64,000 bases of DNA from Nematopogon swammerdamellus (GCA_946902875.1 OX336344.1:16079791-16143790), one strand, 5' to 3'. Shown: positions 24,921 through 35,870, counted from the stretch's first letter. Notes: generated from the sequence alone by a model not told the origin. Program-made: numbers and translations.

Positions 24921-25940
24921 AAATTCAGTCGGGTATTCCGCGTAAGGAGCAAGCAAGGACAATGTATATATTTTTTAATTTAGTTTTTGTGCACATCATT
25001 TATAATGGCTTCACCTGCTCGAACAGTCGATGCCCCGTCTGTTCTTTTGAACTCTTTTGTTTATGTCACTGTTGGAATAATTATTGGCTCCATAGACCAG
25101 GGTTTTGTATTATTTGTTACTCTCTCTCTCTTGATGCAGGCGAGATGTTGGCGTGAATAATTAATGTTAGCTTCATTCATGATGTTTAAATTAATGGTTA
25201 CTTTCCATTCTTCTTGCTTATTGTAACCGTGTTTGCTGTCGTTTGTACGCGCTTGTACATTCTTCTTGCTTTTTGTGTGCTTAATTTTATTGTAACATAG
25301 GCCAATGACCTTGTAGGTACAATTCACATACCTCTATCGGTAAATTGAAGTCCGAACGCAGAAGAAATAAATTTATTGAACTTTGTGCAATAATATTTAG
25401 GTATCTCTTTGTGACTCTGAGCCCTAAGGAGTTGAAAAGATAAACCCACCTAATATGGGGCTGATGTAAAGAAACTTGAAGCCCTAAAATGAATTTATTA
25501 CAATTAAAAACAGTTATTTAGCGTGATTAAACTATCATTTTATAAAGCCGCTACCCACATGCCGTAAACAAATTAGTTTGATCTAAAGCTTGAAGGTTAC
25601 TTTAGTTAGAAAATATGATATGGCTGATAAGCATTTTATTAACCATGTACACAAAACACTATTTCGTAATTTTCCAATATGGCAACCTCCAAGAGTATGT
25701 ACTTTAGAAACGTTTATAGCTATTAACTTTTTGTACATAAGGTTCAGTATTGTAGACTACTTTATATAAAATATTGCTACGTTTTACCCGAATACTTTGC
25801 ATGAGATTGCTGCAGAGTATTCTTAACTGCCAGTATAGAGAAATTTTTCATTGGCATTTTGTTGTACTGATTGCATTTATATGTAAAAAAAAAAATCATT
25901 GCGATGTTTGTTCCATAGGTAACTGTTGTTTTATTTCCAG

Positions 25941-26004
25941 GCGATCAAGCGACGGGAGCAAACAGATGGGCCGACCGACGACGAAGTCGAGGACGTTGCC
26001 GATG
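25941..26004 (+). CDS. scrib: Scribble micro-exon before PDZ1
   Basis: Acceptor TTGTTTTATTTCCAG and donor GATG|GTGAGT; 64 nt, starts in phase 0 and ends with one base. It reads AIKRREQTDGPTDDEVEDVA D. Joined to 18456 it gives ARDIIAQ-AIKRREQ, a continuous basic helix, and its last base completes a glycine codon with the exon at 61264. The following intron is about 35 kb. Confidence 0.85.
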
Positions 26005-26206
26005 GTGAGTTTAGTTTTTTTTTTCTCGAAATGGTCCGATTTTCTGCGGTGATCCGTTCCAGGCATATTTCCAAAGTGTACTACGGGAGTGGATCTGATT
26101 TGTGAATCAAGAGACGAGTCCTCGCTCCGGCACCCCAGCGAATCTAGCGGAGAAAACGTTCAACATCACGACTGTTGAATCGGATATTCATTTGGTCGTT
26201 TATGTA

Positions 26207-26284
26207 CTTTGGTGGCTCAGTGGTAGAGTGTAGGGGTATTAATTTTTCGATCTCGGTCGTGGGTTCGAGCCCATTTTGCCAATG
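26207..26284 (+). other. tRNA-like sequence, probably SINE head or tRNA relic
   Basis: GTGGCTCAGTGGTAGAGTGT (A-box like) and GTGGGTTCGAGCCC (B-box and T-arm like) have tRNA spacing. The acceptor arms CTTTGGT and GCCAATG pair imperfectly (five or six of seven including a wobble), and the anticodon arm is poor. It is not a convincing functional tRNA. No A-rich SINE tail follows. Confidence 0.4.
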
Positions 26285-26828
26285 TTTTGTTTTACGTTTT
26301 GTTTTTGTTAAGCATTGTTAGGGTTTTAAAATTTCGTTATGGTTATTTAGCATGATTTACTTTTAGCATATTTATAAGTTAAGCATTGTTAGGGTTTAAA
26401 AATAGGTTACTTATGGAATGTTTTTTTATAACCACACAAAAACTTATTTTTTTAAAGTACTCACTTACTTCCGAAATTTATATTTCCCGCCAAAGTTCCT
26501 TCGTCACCGAAAATCAGAGGCACTCCCATAGTAGACTTTGGAAATATGAATCCAGATAATGGATTATGGATATTCCGGATTAGATTGACGGTAAAATGCC
26601 TTTAAATCTGATTCCTTGAGTGTCGTTTGTGTTTCTCAGCAATGAACGAACGATTTTAATTTCTCAGTCACCCACTGTCTTTACGCATAATCCAATTGAG
26701 AGCAGTATGATTATATAGCAAAGGAGGATCGCAATAAATATATTTATTACTACATTTAGTGACTTACTTTGATCCTGCGTAGGGAATAAATTTATTTCGT
26801 ACGTATTGTAGTTCAGTCATTCAATAAG

Positions 26829-27390
26829 GTGCGACGGTACTTCACGCCGCGCCGGGATAAAAGGCTGCTTTTGTATAAATCGCAGATTAAGTCCTGCTTG
26901 GAGTACTGATCGCACCTGTGGGATGTCTCAGCTAAATACCAGCTTGCGCCTCTGGACTCGATCCATCAGCCGTGCAACGAGTGGGTCACTGCAACTCTAA
27001 TAGATGCCGACGCCCTAAATGTGTTCTATCGTTTATTCCGTGGGGAGTACTTGGAGAAGCTGTTTGACGCGATCCCGCCGTCCCCATTCCACCTCCACAC
27101 AACTTGCACTGGGCAGAAATTAAGTTCCTACACGCTGAACTTACCGCGGTTGCGTACCAATCGGTTCTGCAGATCTTTCCTCCACAGAACTTGTAAACTC
27201 TGGAACGCTCTCGCTGCCCACATGTTTCCCCCCAAAGTGCAGCTGTCTCGGGTCCTTCAAGAGGGGCGTGAATGGGCATCTGTAAGACCGGCATGGCATT
27301 CGCAACCCCCGCATGCGACCGAATGTCCATGGGCCGTCGTTAAACACATTGTGGGTGGCTGGGCGCCATATGTGGCTATATGTCGCAATT
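26829..27390 (+). pseudogene. non-LTR (Jockey/CR1-like) polymerase C-terminal pseudogene
   Basis: One frame runs from about 26829, with one internal TGA at 26907. It contains RRYFTPRRDKRLLLYKSQIK, LNVFYRLFRGEYLEKLFDAI, TNRFCRSFLHRTCKLWNALA and AHMFPP. This is the C-terminal region of non-LTR reverse transcriptases, where the SLLYRVQIRSCLEYCSHLW and FNRxFLPRTxxLWNxLP patterns are typical. A frameshift after AHMFPP separates the last piece. It is the best preserved of several 5'-truncated copies of one family in this window. Confidence 0.8.
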
Positions 27391-28421
27391 TCGATAAAAG
27401 AAAAAGTCGGAATATAGGTTCAGTTCAACCAGAATCAAAATTGGTTCACGCTAAGATCGATAGTGGAATGCCGGTCCTACGCACGAACGCTCCTTTATCA
27501 GCTTATCGGCTAAGCCACCGAGCATCTATGTACGTACATATAACTGGCTCAGTACTCACCGCAATGTCTATATGGACAACTGCAAATATATCCACTGTGG
27601 GAGCCGCAAAGGCGAATTTTCCTTGCCCTGGCTTCACAATACACCTGCCGAGTGAATTTATATTCTCTTGGAAACGTTGTAACAGACAGACTGTAAGACT
27701 TTACCGCGTATTAGACATCGCGTTTCATTCTGATTCGTCATCTAATTTGTCAAATGTGTGGTGTTGTGTTGTGAAATTTAATAGTGCTCTATAAGTCAAC
27801 TGCATCGTTGTTAAAGTTGTCCGAGATAGATCTCGGTTTAATCTTAATCGGATCACTTTCTTTCAATTCGTTAACGTATAAATCATTGTTATCTGTTGAT
27901 TTATCTTTGTTTTCGTTTAGATTGTTATTTTTTGTTTCTTTTTATGTAATATTTGTCCGTATCTTATCCATGGATCACCATTTCTGAACGTGTTCGCCTT
28001 GAGTGGTTTAGTTAGATTGAGGAAAATATGCGTTATACTGACACTGAAATAAATAAAACCAAGATCAGTAGGTCCTTTTTTTAGATGCCTAATTTAGTGT
28101 TCTGTGCATCCGAAATTAATGTAAGTTGGGGTCGCTTCGAAGATGGAAGAAAAGTCAGACAAGATTCCGCGGTTGTTATAAATTAACGTATGTCGTCCCA
28201 TCGATGTCAATGGATGACACACGTCTGACGTCATCGACGACAGTCAATCACGATGCAGATCGAGGCTAGATAATGCGAAGCATGTGGATGCACAATATTG
28301 TGCCCACATATGTTTGTATTTAAATGCGGTGAGTTGTGCGTGTGTCGTGTGCGTATACCGTAAACAGACCTTGCGGCGGCGAAACTCAAGGTCTTTGTTG
28401 CCCCGAGGCAGATTAACACCA

Positions 28422-28612
28422 CACGCTGTATCCCGACAATCGGGGTAAGCGGAATACTCGGTGTTGTGCTGCAAATACTCTGGTAAATTATAGCACGAAA
28501 CCGACCACCACGTTTAGCAAAGTATTCGGACAAGATAACTATCAAGCAGCAAGTAAGGCACGAAGGCCCGCTTGCTGCATGCCACTCTTTAACACGGCAT
28601 CTTAGCCTTTTA
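28422..28612 (+). repeat. family-3 dispersed repeat
   Basis: ACACGCTGTATCCCGACAAT.., GTTGTGCTGCAA and TCAAGCAGCAAGTAAGGCAC are shared in order with 58552-58792, and reversed in part with 54790-55000. Confidence 0.7.
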
Positions 28613-28680
28613 CGACATGCACGGGGAGAGATGCAGTGGGACTTTCTTTTTAAGTACCGGTCCCACACAGTGCTGGTTTC
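28605..28680 (-). repeat. SINE fragment (minus)
   Basis: CCTTTTACGACATGCACGGG.. AGTACCGGTCCCACAC is the reverse of the 5' part of SINE copies B and C. It directly abuts the family-3 repeat. Confidence 0.6.
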
Positions 28681-28862
28681 CCCTGTATAGTTATGATCCT
28701 GGTTGCCCCTGCATAGTTGCCGTTCTGGTTTCCCGCGCATAGTTACAATCCTGGTTGCCCCTGCGTGCGTAGTCGCGGTTCTGATTGCCCCTGCATAGTT
28801 ACGGTTTTGCCCCTGAAAAGTTACGGTCCTGTCTGCTCCTGCATGTTTACGGTCCTGGTTTA
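28673..28862 (+). repeat. degenerate 27-30 bp tandem repeat
   Basis: About seven units with the core CCTGGTTGCCCCTGCATAGT and TACGGT. Unit length varies. On the minus strand it stays open in part, as repeated Gly/Asn/Arg-rich peptide, but has no sign of being a gene. Confidence 0.75.
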
Positions 28863-28869
28863 ATGTTAC

Positions 28870-29180
28870 GATTCTGAGAAACGAGGGGGCCCCAGTGCTG
28901 CACGCCGCATCGGATGCTCTTGATAAGAGACGATCCGCGCACATTATGTTTGTTTTAGCAACAGCACTCAGCCCACTTACCCAACCGGCGCACCGTGAAG
29001 CGTTGCGAAACCAGAGCAAGCCTCCACCAATTAACCGGGTGATAAAACTGTGCAGGCGCATCAAGGAATTCTTTGTTTTACCTTTGGAGGACGATTTACT
29101 TAAACCACTTTGTGATTGTTTTGTCAAGAATCTCCTCAATCAGCTCTGGAGTTTCATACAGTATGTGACCAGACCTGTTT
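28870..29180. other. unrecognised low-stop segment
   Basis: A + strand frame (28895-29185, 96 residues) and a minus frame both stay open here. The minus reading includes SGHILYETPELIEEILDKTI TKWFK, which looks like eroded coding sequence in character. I do not recognise a family. It may be a relic of a transposon or a retrocopy, and no splice pattern links it to scrib. Confidence 0.25.
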
Positions 29181-30970
29181 CTTAGTCGTGATTCCCAAGT
29201 GCATACATCGCGTGGAGTGATTTTAGGGACGGTCTGAGAAATCCCAAATGTAAGCCCGTCGTCTCAGCACTAAAATGCAGAATGTGGTCACACGAGTGCA
29301 CCTTGTACTGCAATGAGCAAATGAGACAAGGTTCTATTTGCTTACATATGTATTCAGCCCGCCAAATACCTAAGCAATTCACTCCGGAATCAAACCATTT
29401 TGATTTGAACATTTCGCAAGTGCGTGTGACGCCACTGTTTATTGAGCGACTCCCACTGCTTCCTCGTTAAAACGAAAACATCGCTCCATCATGCGTAATG
29501 CGTTCATAGAGAAAATCACCTGCATTACGACCGTGTCTTCTGTCTGCCTGTAAATCGTCATAGCTAAAGACGTAAATCACGAGAAATAACAACCCACTCG
29601 TGTGTCGCGCTCGCGCCCATGTCGCGCCCTATCATATTCACAATAGAATGTGTATATGTACGTGCATGTTGAACTTGTTTACAAAATTGTTGTAGGTATC
29701 TACAGATGAGTAGAGCACGTTCAATGAACACACACACAGCTAACATACAGGTGACACAATTATACGGGATACACAATTAAATAAATATGTAAAGATAACA
29801 ACAAAGATAGAGAATGAATTAAGTCTGGGTAATTACTATGTAGCTATGTAGCTAACATATGAATATCCGATGAGGAAGTCTGTAATCGTTGTTTACATAC
29901 GTCTTCTATAAAACAGTTAACTCTGTTCTTGTGTTTGAACTATTTCTTCGCGATGTCGTGCGTGGCCCACTTGTAAACTATGTTTGATGATCTGTGACAA
30001 GAGGTTCAAATAGGTGGGCTTCCCAAGTATACAGAAGGCGGAAATATGTTTGTATCATGGATGTCGTATAAAGGATAGCGTCCGAAGATCCAGTAAGTAT
30101 TTTCTAGTGTGCGATGTTGTCACCAGCCATATGAGGCAGCAGTAAGGTTTGCAGCCGTGACCTACTAGCTTGAACGTGTTTTGTTTGTTCCGAAGTGTTA
30201 CTACTCGTACTGGCTGTAACGAACAACTTGAACGCTCGATTTGGCATGGCTTACGTCATGGATTTCTATGTGAATCCATGGCGCTTCTTCTAATTTATTT
30301 CTTTATCTTCCTGTTCGATTGTTTATTTGTGATCTTTATAATATCAATTCACGTCTTGTAAGACGAGTTGGTTTCTTAAAGAAATCCATAGTAACGTTTC
30401 TTCGTCAATGTCTTCCCAGAAAAGAAATCTTATGTTTCCACTCCTTTAAAATAATAAAATTGTCCTGTGGTCTCAAATGTTAGTCATCGTCGCCCACAAC
30501 TTTTGTATTTGTATTTAATTCTCAGTCAATGATATTATCTTGCTTTAGTAGGTCATCGGACTCTAGAGGCTCGTGTTGTGTATTAATAAGTAGTGAATTG
30601 TGAGCACATCCGCTCCCTCAAGTCTCGCGTTTCCAAGAACATTCCCCACTATTGAGCGAACTCTTATCTTATCGTCGCGAGTTTGATAAATGACTCACAT
30701 ATCGTTCCCTTTCTTTATCACCATTCAGTTCAGTTCTGTACCAGCTCACTAAATGTGCTGTGCCAGGCTATAGCACAAAACTTGCGGATTTCCGGATCAG
30801 TCCAGTGAATTCACCCAGTGAAAGTGTTTTTGTATGGGCTTCGTGATAAATAGTGAAAGTGCATCTATATCGATTTCAGCGGTCGTGATTTAATTAAGTT
30901 TTTGTTGTTTGGTATTGATATTACCTTGTGGTTTATGCTGCTTTTAAATTTTCTCCGAAAATGGCTTAAA

Positions 30971-31033
30971 CAAATTGATGCCCGGTTCGCGCTAGAGTAT
31001 TAAATACTCTAGCGCGAACCGGGCCTCAATTTG
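30971..31033. repeat. 63-bp nearly perfect palindrome
   Basis: Arms of about 31 bp start CAAATTGATGCCCGGTTCGC and end GAACCGGGCCTCAATTTG, with essentially no loop and one or two mismatches. The sequence is more GC-rich than its surroundings. Confidence 0.85.
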
Positions 31034-32049
31034 TATATATTAAATAAAATTTTTATTATTATAAATTTATAAGTTATACATATAATATTCGTAGTAGGCT
31101 TTCCGTTATGTCTATCTAGTGGATTGTTCTCGTCGTAGAGATCTGTATTTCTTCTTTAGCTACTTTCATAGCCATTGTAACACTAGCCGACTGGTTATGT
31201 GTCAATGCTATGTGTAAAATGTCTATTTTGTTTCTTCGAGAATTTTTTCTTGGTTGCTTGGTTTATTTCATTATTAATTCTATTGGTTTACCCACCTTGA
31301 TTTATTTTCAGTTCTTGAGAGTGCGCTATACTACGATACTATAAACGTTTATATATTTGTTTGTTTCGTTAGCTTCCTTTATAGTTTTTAGTATATTGGC
31401 AAAAGATTTCTTATAGGAATTTGCAATCTATTAGGTGTGGCCAAACTCTCATACAAAGATTGCTACCACTTTCGGGCCTTTTTGATAAAATGATAAAGTA
31501 AACATTGCCTGTCTTCATTAGTCGTCCTAGTACGTGCACGAACCTCGTTGTTATCGTAAGATTCCAACGCGTTGATATCACGTGTTGCGAAACTAACTTC
31601 CACAATGACCGAATGAGCGCCGCAAAAAACTCTGCAGCAGTATGCGGAGGAATGTTGTGCTGGCGCCGAAATATAGACATTACGAAGCTCAGACAGAACT
31701 CTGTGATTAGGTTTTTTCTGTGTAAATAAATTGAGTTTTTCTTATAGTCGCTGTTAGAATAAACGTTCGATACGCTCTATCTACACCATTCGCGTTTCCT
31801 GGTAGTATGAAAACATCGGATGTGTTTGTGCGTTGTATTTTATGATTTTGGTATTTCACCTTTCTGGCATTACTCTTTCTTTGGATTTGTCGACGATGTA
31901 GTCGTTTCCACTTGCATTCGCTATACATCGGTAACATTTTCTTTGATATGTTTTACTATTTTGACTCACGTATTAACATTTTACAGAACAATCGCTTTGT
32001 ATAAGTATTAATTCTTTGCCAAACTAACTACAAGGCATCCCAGAAGCGC

Positions 32050-32080
32050 CTACTCTCTCTCTCTCTCTCTCTCTTTCTCT
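32050..32080 (+). repeat. CT microsatellite
   Basis: About 13 CT units with one TTT interruption, roughly 550 bp upstream of the candidate alternative start codon. GA/CT tracts are frequent in insect promoters, but this can equally be a plain microsatellite. Confidence 0.8.
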
Positions 32081-32626
32081 CGGTTATGTCTACCTGAGCA
32101 AGACTGTAGGCGGAATCGCCGCCGCCTGTCGTCTGTCTGAATACAGTTCAGCTGCAATATTATTTCACGCCGACGATAGCCCGCTAATGGTGGCGTCGAA
32201 ACTCACGACTCCTCTCGCTCACGGCTTATTGTTAAATGCTAATGTTCTCACGATTCGCTTTAATCGAATTTTCTCCCATCGATTTATTATTGTTGTGTCT
32301 GGGCTGATGGATGGGCGCTGAACTCCGGCCGACCCGACGTCTCCTCGGCGGACGAGCGACAGTGCACGCAGACGCTCCACTGAGTTTCTAATTGACTTCT
32401 AATGGCCTATACAAATAGACGAATCCGAATAACTATCCCGTGTTACGAGACGAGAGTTTCTACGTAGAGAGTTTATTATTCAAAATGCTCTGCTTAGCGC
32501 TGTGTATCTTTAACCTTGGCATTGGTAAACAGTAGTCAACGCACACACGAACGTAATTGTACCACACGGCTATCGCATTTGCATACACGGTAAAATTATA
32601 ATAGTGTTCAAAGTGAGACTACGACA

Positions 32627-33299
32627 ATGAAGCATAAAATGCTAGAAGTGAAGTTGAGCGTGAAGGGGGACGGACGCAACTCCCTCAGCCGCAGCAGCAC
32701 AAGGAGCAGCACGCGGAGCGACCGTAGCGCCAACATGCTGCCTCGCAGCGAGATCCTCGCGCTCGACAGATACTCCACGCCCATGCACAACGGAACACTC
32801 AGAAGTCACACCCTCCCCAGAAATATCCCACGAGATCAAACATCTCAACGTCAATATGTTCGAGAAATTCCTCGGGAACTTCCCAGCAGCCAAGACTACC
32901 GCTACACCGACAGCGACAGATCGGATGGAAGCCCTCGAAACTATCGCTACATCAGAGAGGAAGGTATAGGATATTCCCCATTTGACGAGGATCAGAACTT
33001 CCAACGACAACAGTTCGGATCTATGCGCGAAATACCGGAGAGGTATAACGTTCCACGGCGAGATACTTACGGGACGTTGCCTCGACGAAGGAATCGGGAA
33101 TATTCGAGGCCACAATCGGAGTTTCGACATGATCCACCGAGGGAGATAACTCTGGACGAGTACACGTTCCCGCAGACGTATCGGAGCGAGATGGCACTAC
33201 ATCAGTACGACGGTGGGCCGGTTCGAGAGGTGTACACTCTGCCGGGCAGACGGTCACGCCGGGTGCGCATCAGCGAACGCGAGCCGACGTTCCATGGGG
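32627..33299 (+). CDS. scrib: candidate alternative first coding exon of scrib
   Basis: The ATG at 32627 has a good context (ACGACAATGAAG) and an in-frame TAA 36 bases upstream, so the frame truly starts here. It stays open for 224 codons to a donor ATGGGG|GTCAGT at 33299, leaving one base, the same phase as the donor at 26004. Joined to 61264 this makes a glycine codon and runs into PDZ1. The predicted segment is basic and Arg/Ser/Tyr/Pro-rich, with repeated TLP[RG] pieces (SHTLPRN, YGTLPRRR, VYTLPGRR), and is probably disordered. GC content is well above the surrounding intron. Alternatively it belongs to an independent nested gene whose later exons I have not found. I see no homologue from memory. 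Confidence 0.6.
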
Positions 33300-33571
33300 G
33301 TCAGTACCGTGCACTCATGTTATGTTTAAAATGTAATCATTATGTCATCGCCAGGGCCGACCCAGATATAGCATTGTCTCTGTAAGAAATCAGGTGAATG
33401 CATTATTTTAAAGCGGATGCAGTGGATTGTACAATAATTTTAAACTGGCGTCGTTTTAAACGTCCTTAGCGCTATAGAATCTGAAAGTCACGGGTTCACG
33501 TCCCGCTTGCGATTATCTGGCACTATCTAGAGTCAATCGACTCAAATTATTAGAATGATCTTTTGCAATTT

Positions 33572-33990
33572 TTTTTTATTTTCGTACCCCGTACAGAAAC
33601 CTATTACTAAGCCTACGCCGTCCGTCAGTCTGTCTGTCTGTCTGTCTGTTGGTCCGTCCGTCCGATGGATGTATCTTTGGAATCGTAATTGGTAGCCGGT
33701 TTAAATTTACACATAATATGTGTTAGTATGGCGGATATAACATCAAATAATAAAAAATAAAAAAATCAAGGTGGGTTCGATACAAATGTCTTAATTTTCA
33801 GAAGAGCGCCATCTACCGAATTATCTAAACATTTTAACAACAAAAGTATGAACTTTCGCCGTTAGATGGCGTAATACTGAGATACGTGCGAGTGCCACTC
33901 TAAAGTAAAATAACAAACAATAAAAACCGACCATGTACATGCTGGTACGTAAACCTCGGTGCGCGAGTCCGACTCGCACTTGGCCGGTTT
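33572..33990 (+). repeat. dispersed repeat with CTGTCTGTC and GCGAGTCCGACTCGC ends
   Basis: Full-length relative of 20068-20447. TACCCCGTACAGAAACC at the start, then a CTGT microsatellite (about 33626-33650), a middle with TATGGCGGATATAACA, and CTCGGTGCGCGAGTCCGACT plus GGCCGGTTTTT at the end. Confidence 0.7.
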
Positions 33991-34639
33991 TTACCCAATT
34001 ATGCCGAAGCTAAATGTATGGTAATGTGTTTATTACGTTACCTGTGATGTTAAAAGGTCAAAGAACGTTATTGCTTTCAAGATGGATAATTTTGCAAAGA
34101 GGCCACGCGTCGCAGGGCCCGGGAGGTATTTATACCTACGGTCCCCTCCAGGGTCGTTGATGCGTGACTCGTTAAAGGGTGGGCGGTCAGGTTACTCGCG
34201 TCTACAGGATGTGGTGTTCCCCTATCTCGTCCATATTGCAACATACCTGTTCGAAGATTCGCATTTCTTGTGCAAATTCTTCATTGTGCTCGAAGGAAAA
34301 ATATTCAAAGACTTTTTTCGGACACATCTTATGAGAAGATTTGAGTGTTATCTATCACAAGGTATGTAACAGCTAGATTTAGTTGAGAATTTATTGGTAT
34401 GATTTTGTTCAAACATTCCGGTTTGCGTGAAGCATCACTACGTTACGTAGCTTATATATAAATTATCCATATTGGCAAGCTAATTAATTACACTGGATTA
34501 CAGAACAGATCAAACGTTCAATAAGTTGAATTATTATGTTTCACTTATTAATTTAATTCACTCAAAAGTTCTTCACAAGGTTTTCTTAAAAAAAAAAAAA
34601 ATTTATTGCACACAATAAAAAAAAGTTCAAAAAATTATA

Positions 34640-34825
34640 AACCCCGAAAGATTTTTTAGCAGTCGCGTTTAAATTTTTTTTTATTTGATTAATTTTAGTT
34701 CCAAGTACATTTAGTATAATTTTGAAATCGTATCTCTTTTTCTTGACAATGATACTCCACTCGATGCGGTTTGAAGAGAAACTATTTTCAAACTTTGACA
34801 ATATGGCGCCTGCCGGCCGCTATTA
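34640..34825 (+). repeat. dispersed repeat also at 47530-47680 (minus)
   Basis: AATGATACTCCACTCGATGC and CAAACTTTGACAATATGGCG correspond, reversed, to the sequence around 47535-47660. Unknown class. Confidence 0.5.
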
Positions 34826-35180
34826 TTAATTCTTGGAAAAATGTGGTACGCTGATAATGTCGGTCAGGTGTTCTCCCAGGAGGCGTATCGGAATGTGTGC
34901 ATTTCTAGTGTGCGATCGCGGTCAGCGTGAAACGTGCATCGGTGCAGAAGCAACCTGCTCTCCCCTGGGAAAGACAACAATAGACGCGGTAGTGGGAAGC
35001 CGCCGCCGTACCGCTTCACACGTACACCTGATGCCGTTCGATAGAACGTTTAGTGCAGAACTGTTAGCCAGTCGATGGTGGTAGCTGTTGAGGAAATCTT
35101 AGAAGTTAAAAGTCCGGGCGAAGAGTCTAGTTCAATACTAGTTCAGTAATAGAAAACCAAAGGAAATAAAAGGGGGAAAA

Positions 35181-35247
35181 ATGGCGTTGACAAAATTTGC
35201 GGTACGCGGAGTGATGTGCACGGTTATGGAGTTCACGTTTAAAGCAA
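35181..35247 (+). CDS. scrib: weak candidate second alternative first exon of scrib
   Basis: The ATG at 35181 (GGGAAAAATGGCG) follows an in-frame TAG about 45 bases upstream. It codes for MALTKFAVRGVMCTVMEFTF KA before a possible donor GCAA|GTACGC that leaves one base, again the phase required by the exon at 61264. The upstream 34860-35180 is less AT-rich than its surroundings, as a 5' leader might be. The peptide is short and unrecognised, and phase agreement has a one-in-three chance of arising randomly. Confidence 0.25.
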
Positions 35248-35309
35248 GTACGCTGGTGCTTTCACGATTAACTTAAAACTTGTTGCGATCTTGGAATGTT
35301 ATCTTCGTG

Positions 35310-35740
35310 TTACTGTTGAAGCTAACTTTCATATTAATGTTGAATGTACTTTTTTATCCGTACCGTTTATTGCATCCCATCAATGTCAATCTTAAATGTA
35401 ACTCCCATCTTTTTGTTGAACGTAGCTATACATTTAAATTTTGAATGCTACTTTATCGTTACTGTTCATTGCAACTTTCATGTCAATCTGAAATGTAAAT
35501 TCCATCTTTCTGTTGAACCTAGGTTTAAATTTTAATTTTGAATGTGACTATCATAATATCTGTTCATTGCAACTTTCATCAAGATGGGAGTGCCTTCAAT
35601 GTCACCCCCATCTTCGTGTTGAACGTAACTTTCGTTTTAATATTGAATGTCATTTTATCCTTACTGTCCATTGCAACTTGCATCTTTCTCCTTACTAATC
35701 GAGTGTAACTTCCATCTACTGTTGAATGTACCTTCATTCA
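35310..35740 (+). repeat. degenerate tandem repeat, period about 100-110 bp
   Basis: Three to four diverged units with the shared pieces CCCATCTTTTTGTTGAACGT, ATTTTGAATG and TGTTCATTGCAACTTTCAT. It ends about 130 bp before the BEL/Pao insertion site. Confidence 0.65.
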
Positions 35741-35865
35741 TCTTATCGAGCACCGTACGAATGTACGATAACAAATGCTTATCGCTATCGATTATAAAGA
35801 AAAACGGTGCAATTTCTCTTCCTCTTCTCCTTTCCTTTACTTTCTCAAAAACACCAAATTCCATC

Positions 35866-35870
35866 GTACC
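35866..35870. repeat. target-site duplication GTACC (left)
   Basis: GTACC directly before the left LTR. The same five bases follow the right LTR at 44448-44452. Five-base duplications are usual for BEL/Pao integrases. Confidence 0.9.

Larger units (their letters stand above)
18457..25940. other. scrib intron rich in small repeats
   Basis: Contains the 77-bp minisatellite (18551-19055), dispersed repeats (20068-20447, 21005-21190, 22085-22330, 22325-22450), a reverse-transcriptase fragment (minus, 21315-21626), two MITEs (22104-22244, 24281-24746), a short duplication (23501-23600) and a SINE head (24770-24920). 19060-20060, 20450-21000, 22460-23490, 23720-24270 and 24930-25940 show no gene that I can recognise. 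Confidence 0.55.
26005..32626. other. start of the 35 kb scrib intron
   Basis: Holds a tRNA-like stretch (26207-26284), a reverse-transcriptase pseudogene (26829-27390), repeats (28422-28612, 28605-28680, 28673-28862), an unrecognised partly open segment (28870-29180), a 63-bp palindrome (30971-31033) and a CT microsatellite (about 32050-32080). 27400-28400, 29200-30960 and 31040-32040 show nothing I can identify. 30700-32626 may include promoter and 5' leader of the exon at 32627, but I cannot mark a start site. Confidence 0.5.
33300..35870. other. intron between alternative exon and BEL/Pao element
   Basis: Includes the dispersed repeat at 33572-33990, a repeat at about 34640-34825 shared with 47530-47680, a second candidate first exon (35181-35247) and a degenerate tandem repeat (about 35310-35740). 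An open frame at 34082-34369 is not recognised and has no coding signature beyond being open. Confidence 0.5.

Noticed and set aside
24650..25156. 168-residue + strand frame
   Set aside because: It runs across the end of a MITE and a SINE head. No protein character and no splice context.
26207..26284. Functional tRNA gene
   Set aside because: A- and B-box-like motifs are present, but the acceptor and anticodon arms pair poorly.
27021..27794. 257-residue + strand frame as a gene
   Set aside because: Only the first third matches non-LTR polymerase; the rest is frame-shifted 3' UTR and random sequence. The same frame has a stop upstream at 26907.
28231..29139. 302-residue minus-strand frame
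   Set aside because: Crosses a dispersed repeat, a SINE fragment and a minisatellite, so it is a mosaic rather than a gene. Only a small part near 29050-29140 looks possibly coding, in a different frame.
34082..34369. 95-residue + strand frame as another scrib exon
   Set aside because: No donor in the needed phase with a supporting context, and no similarity that I recognise.
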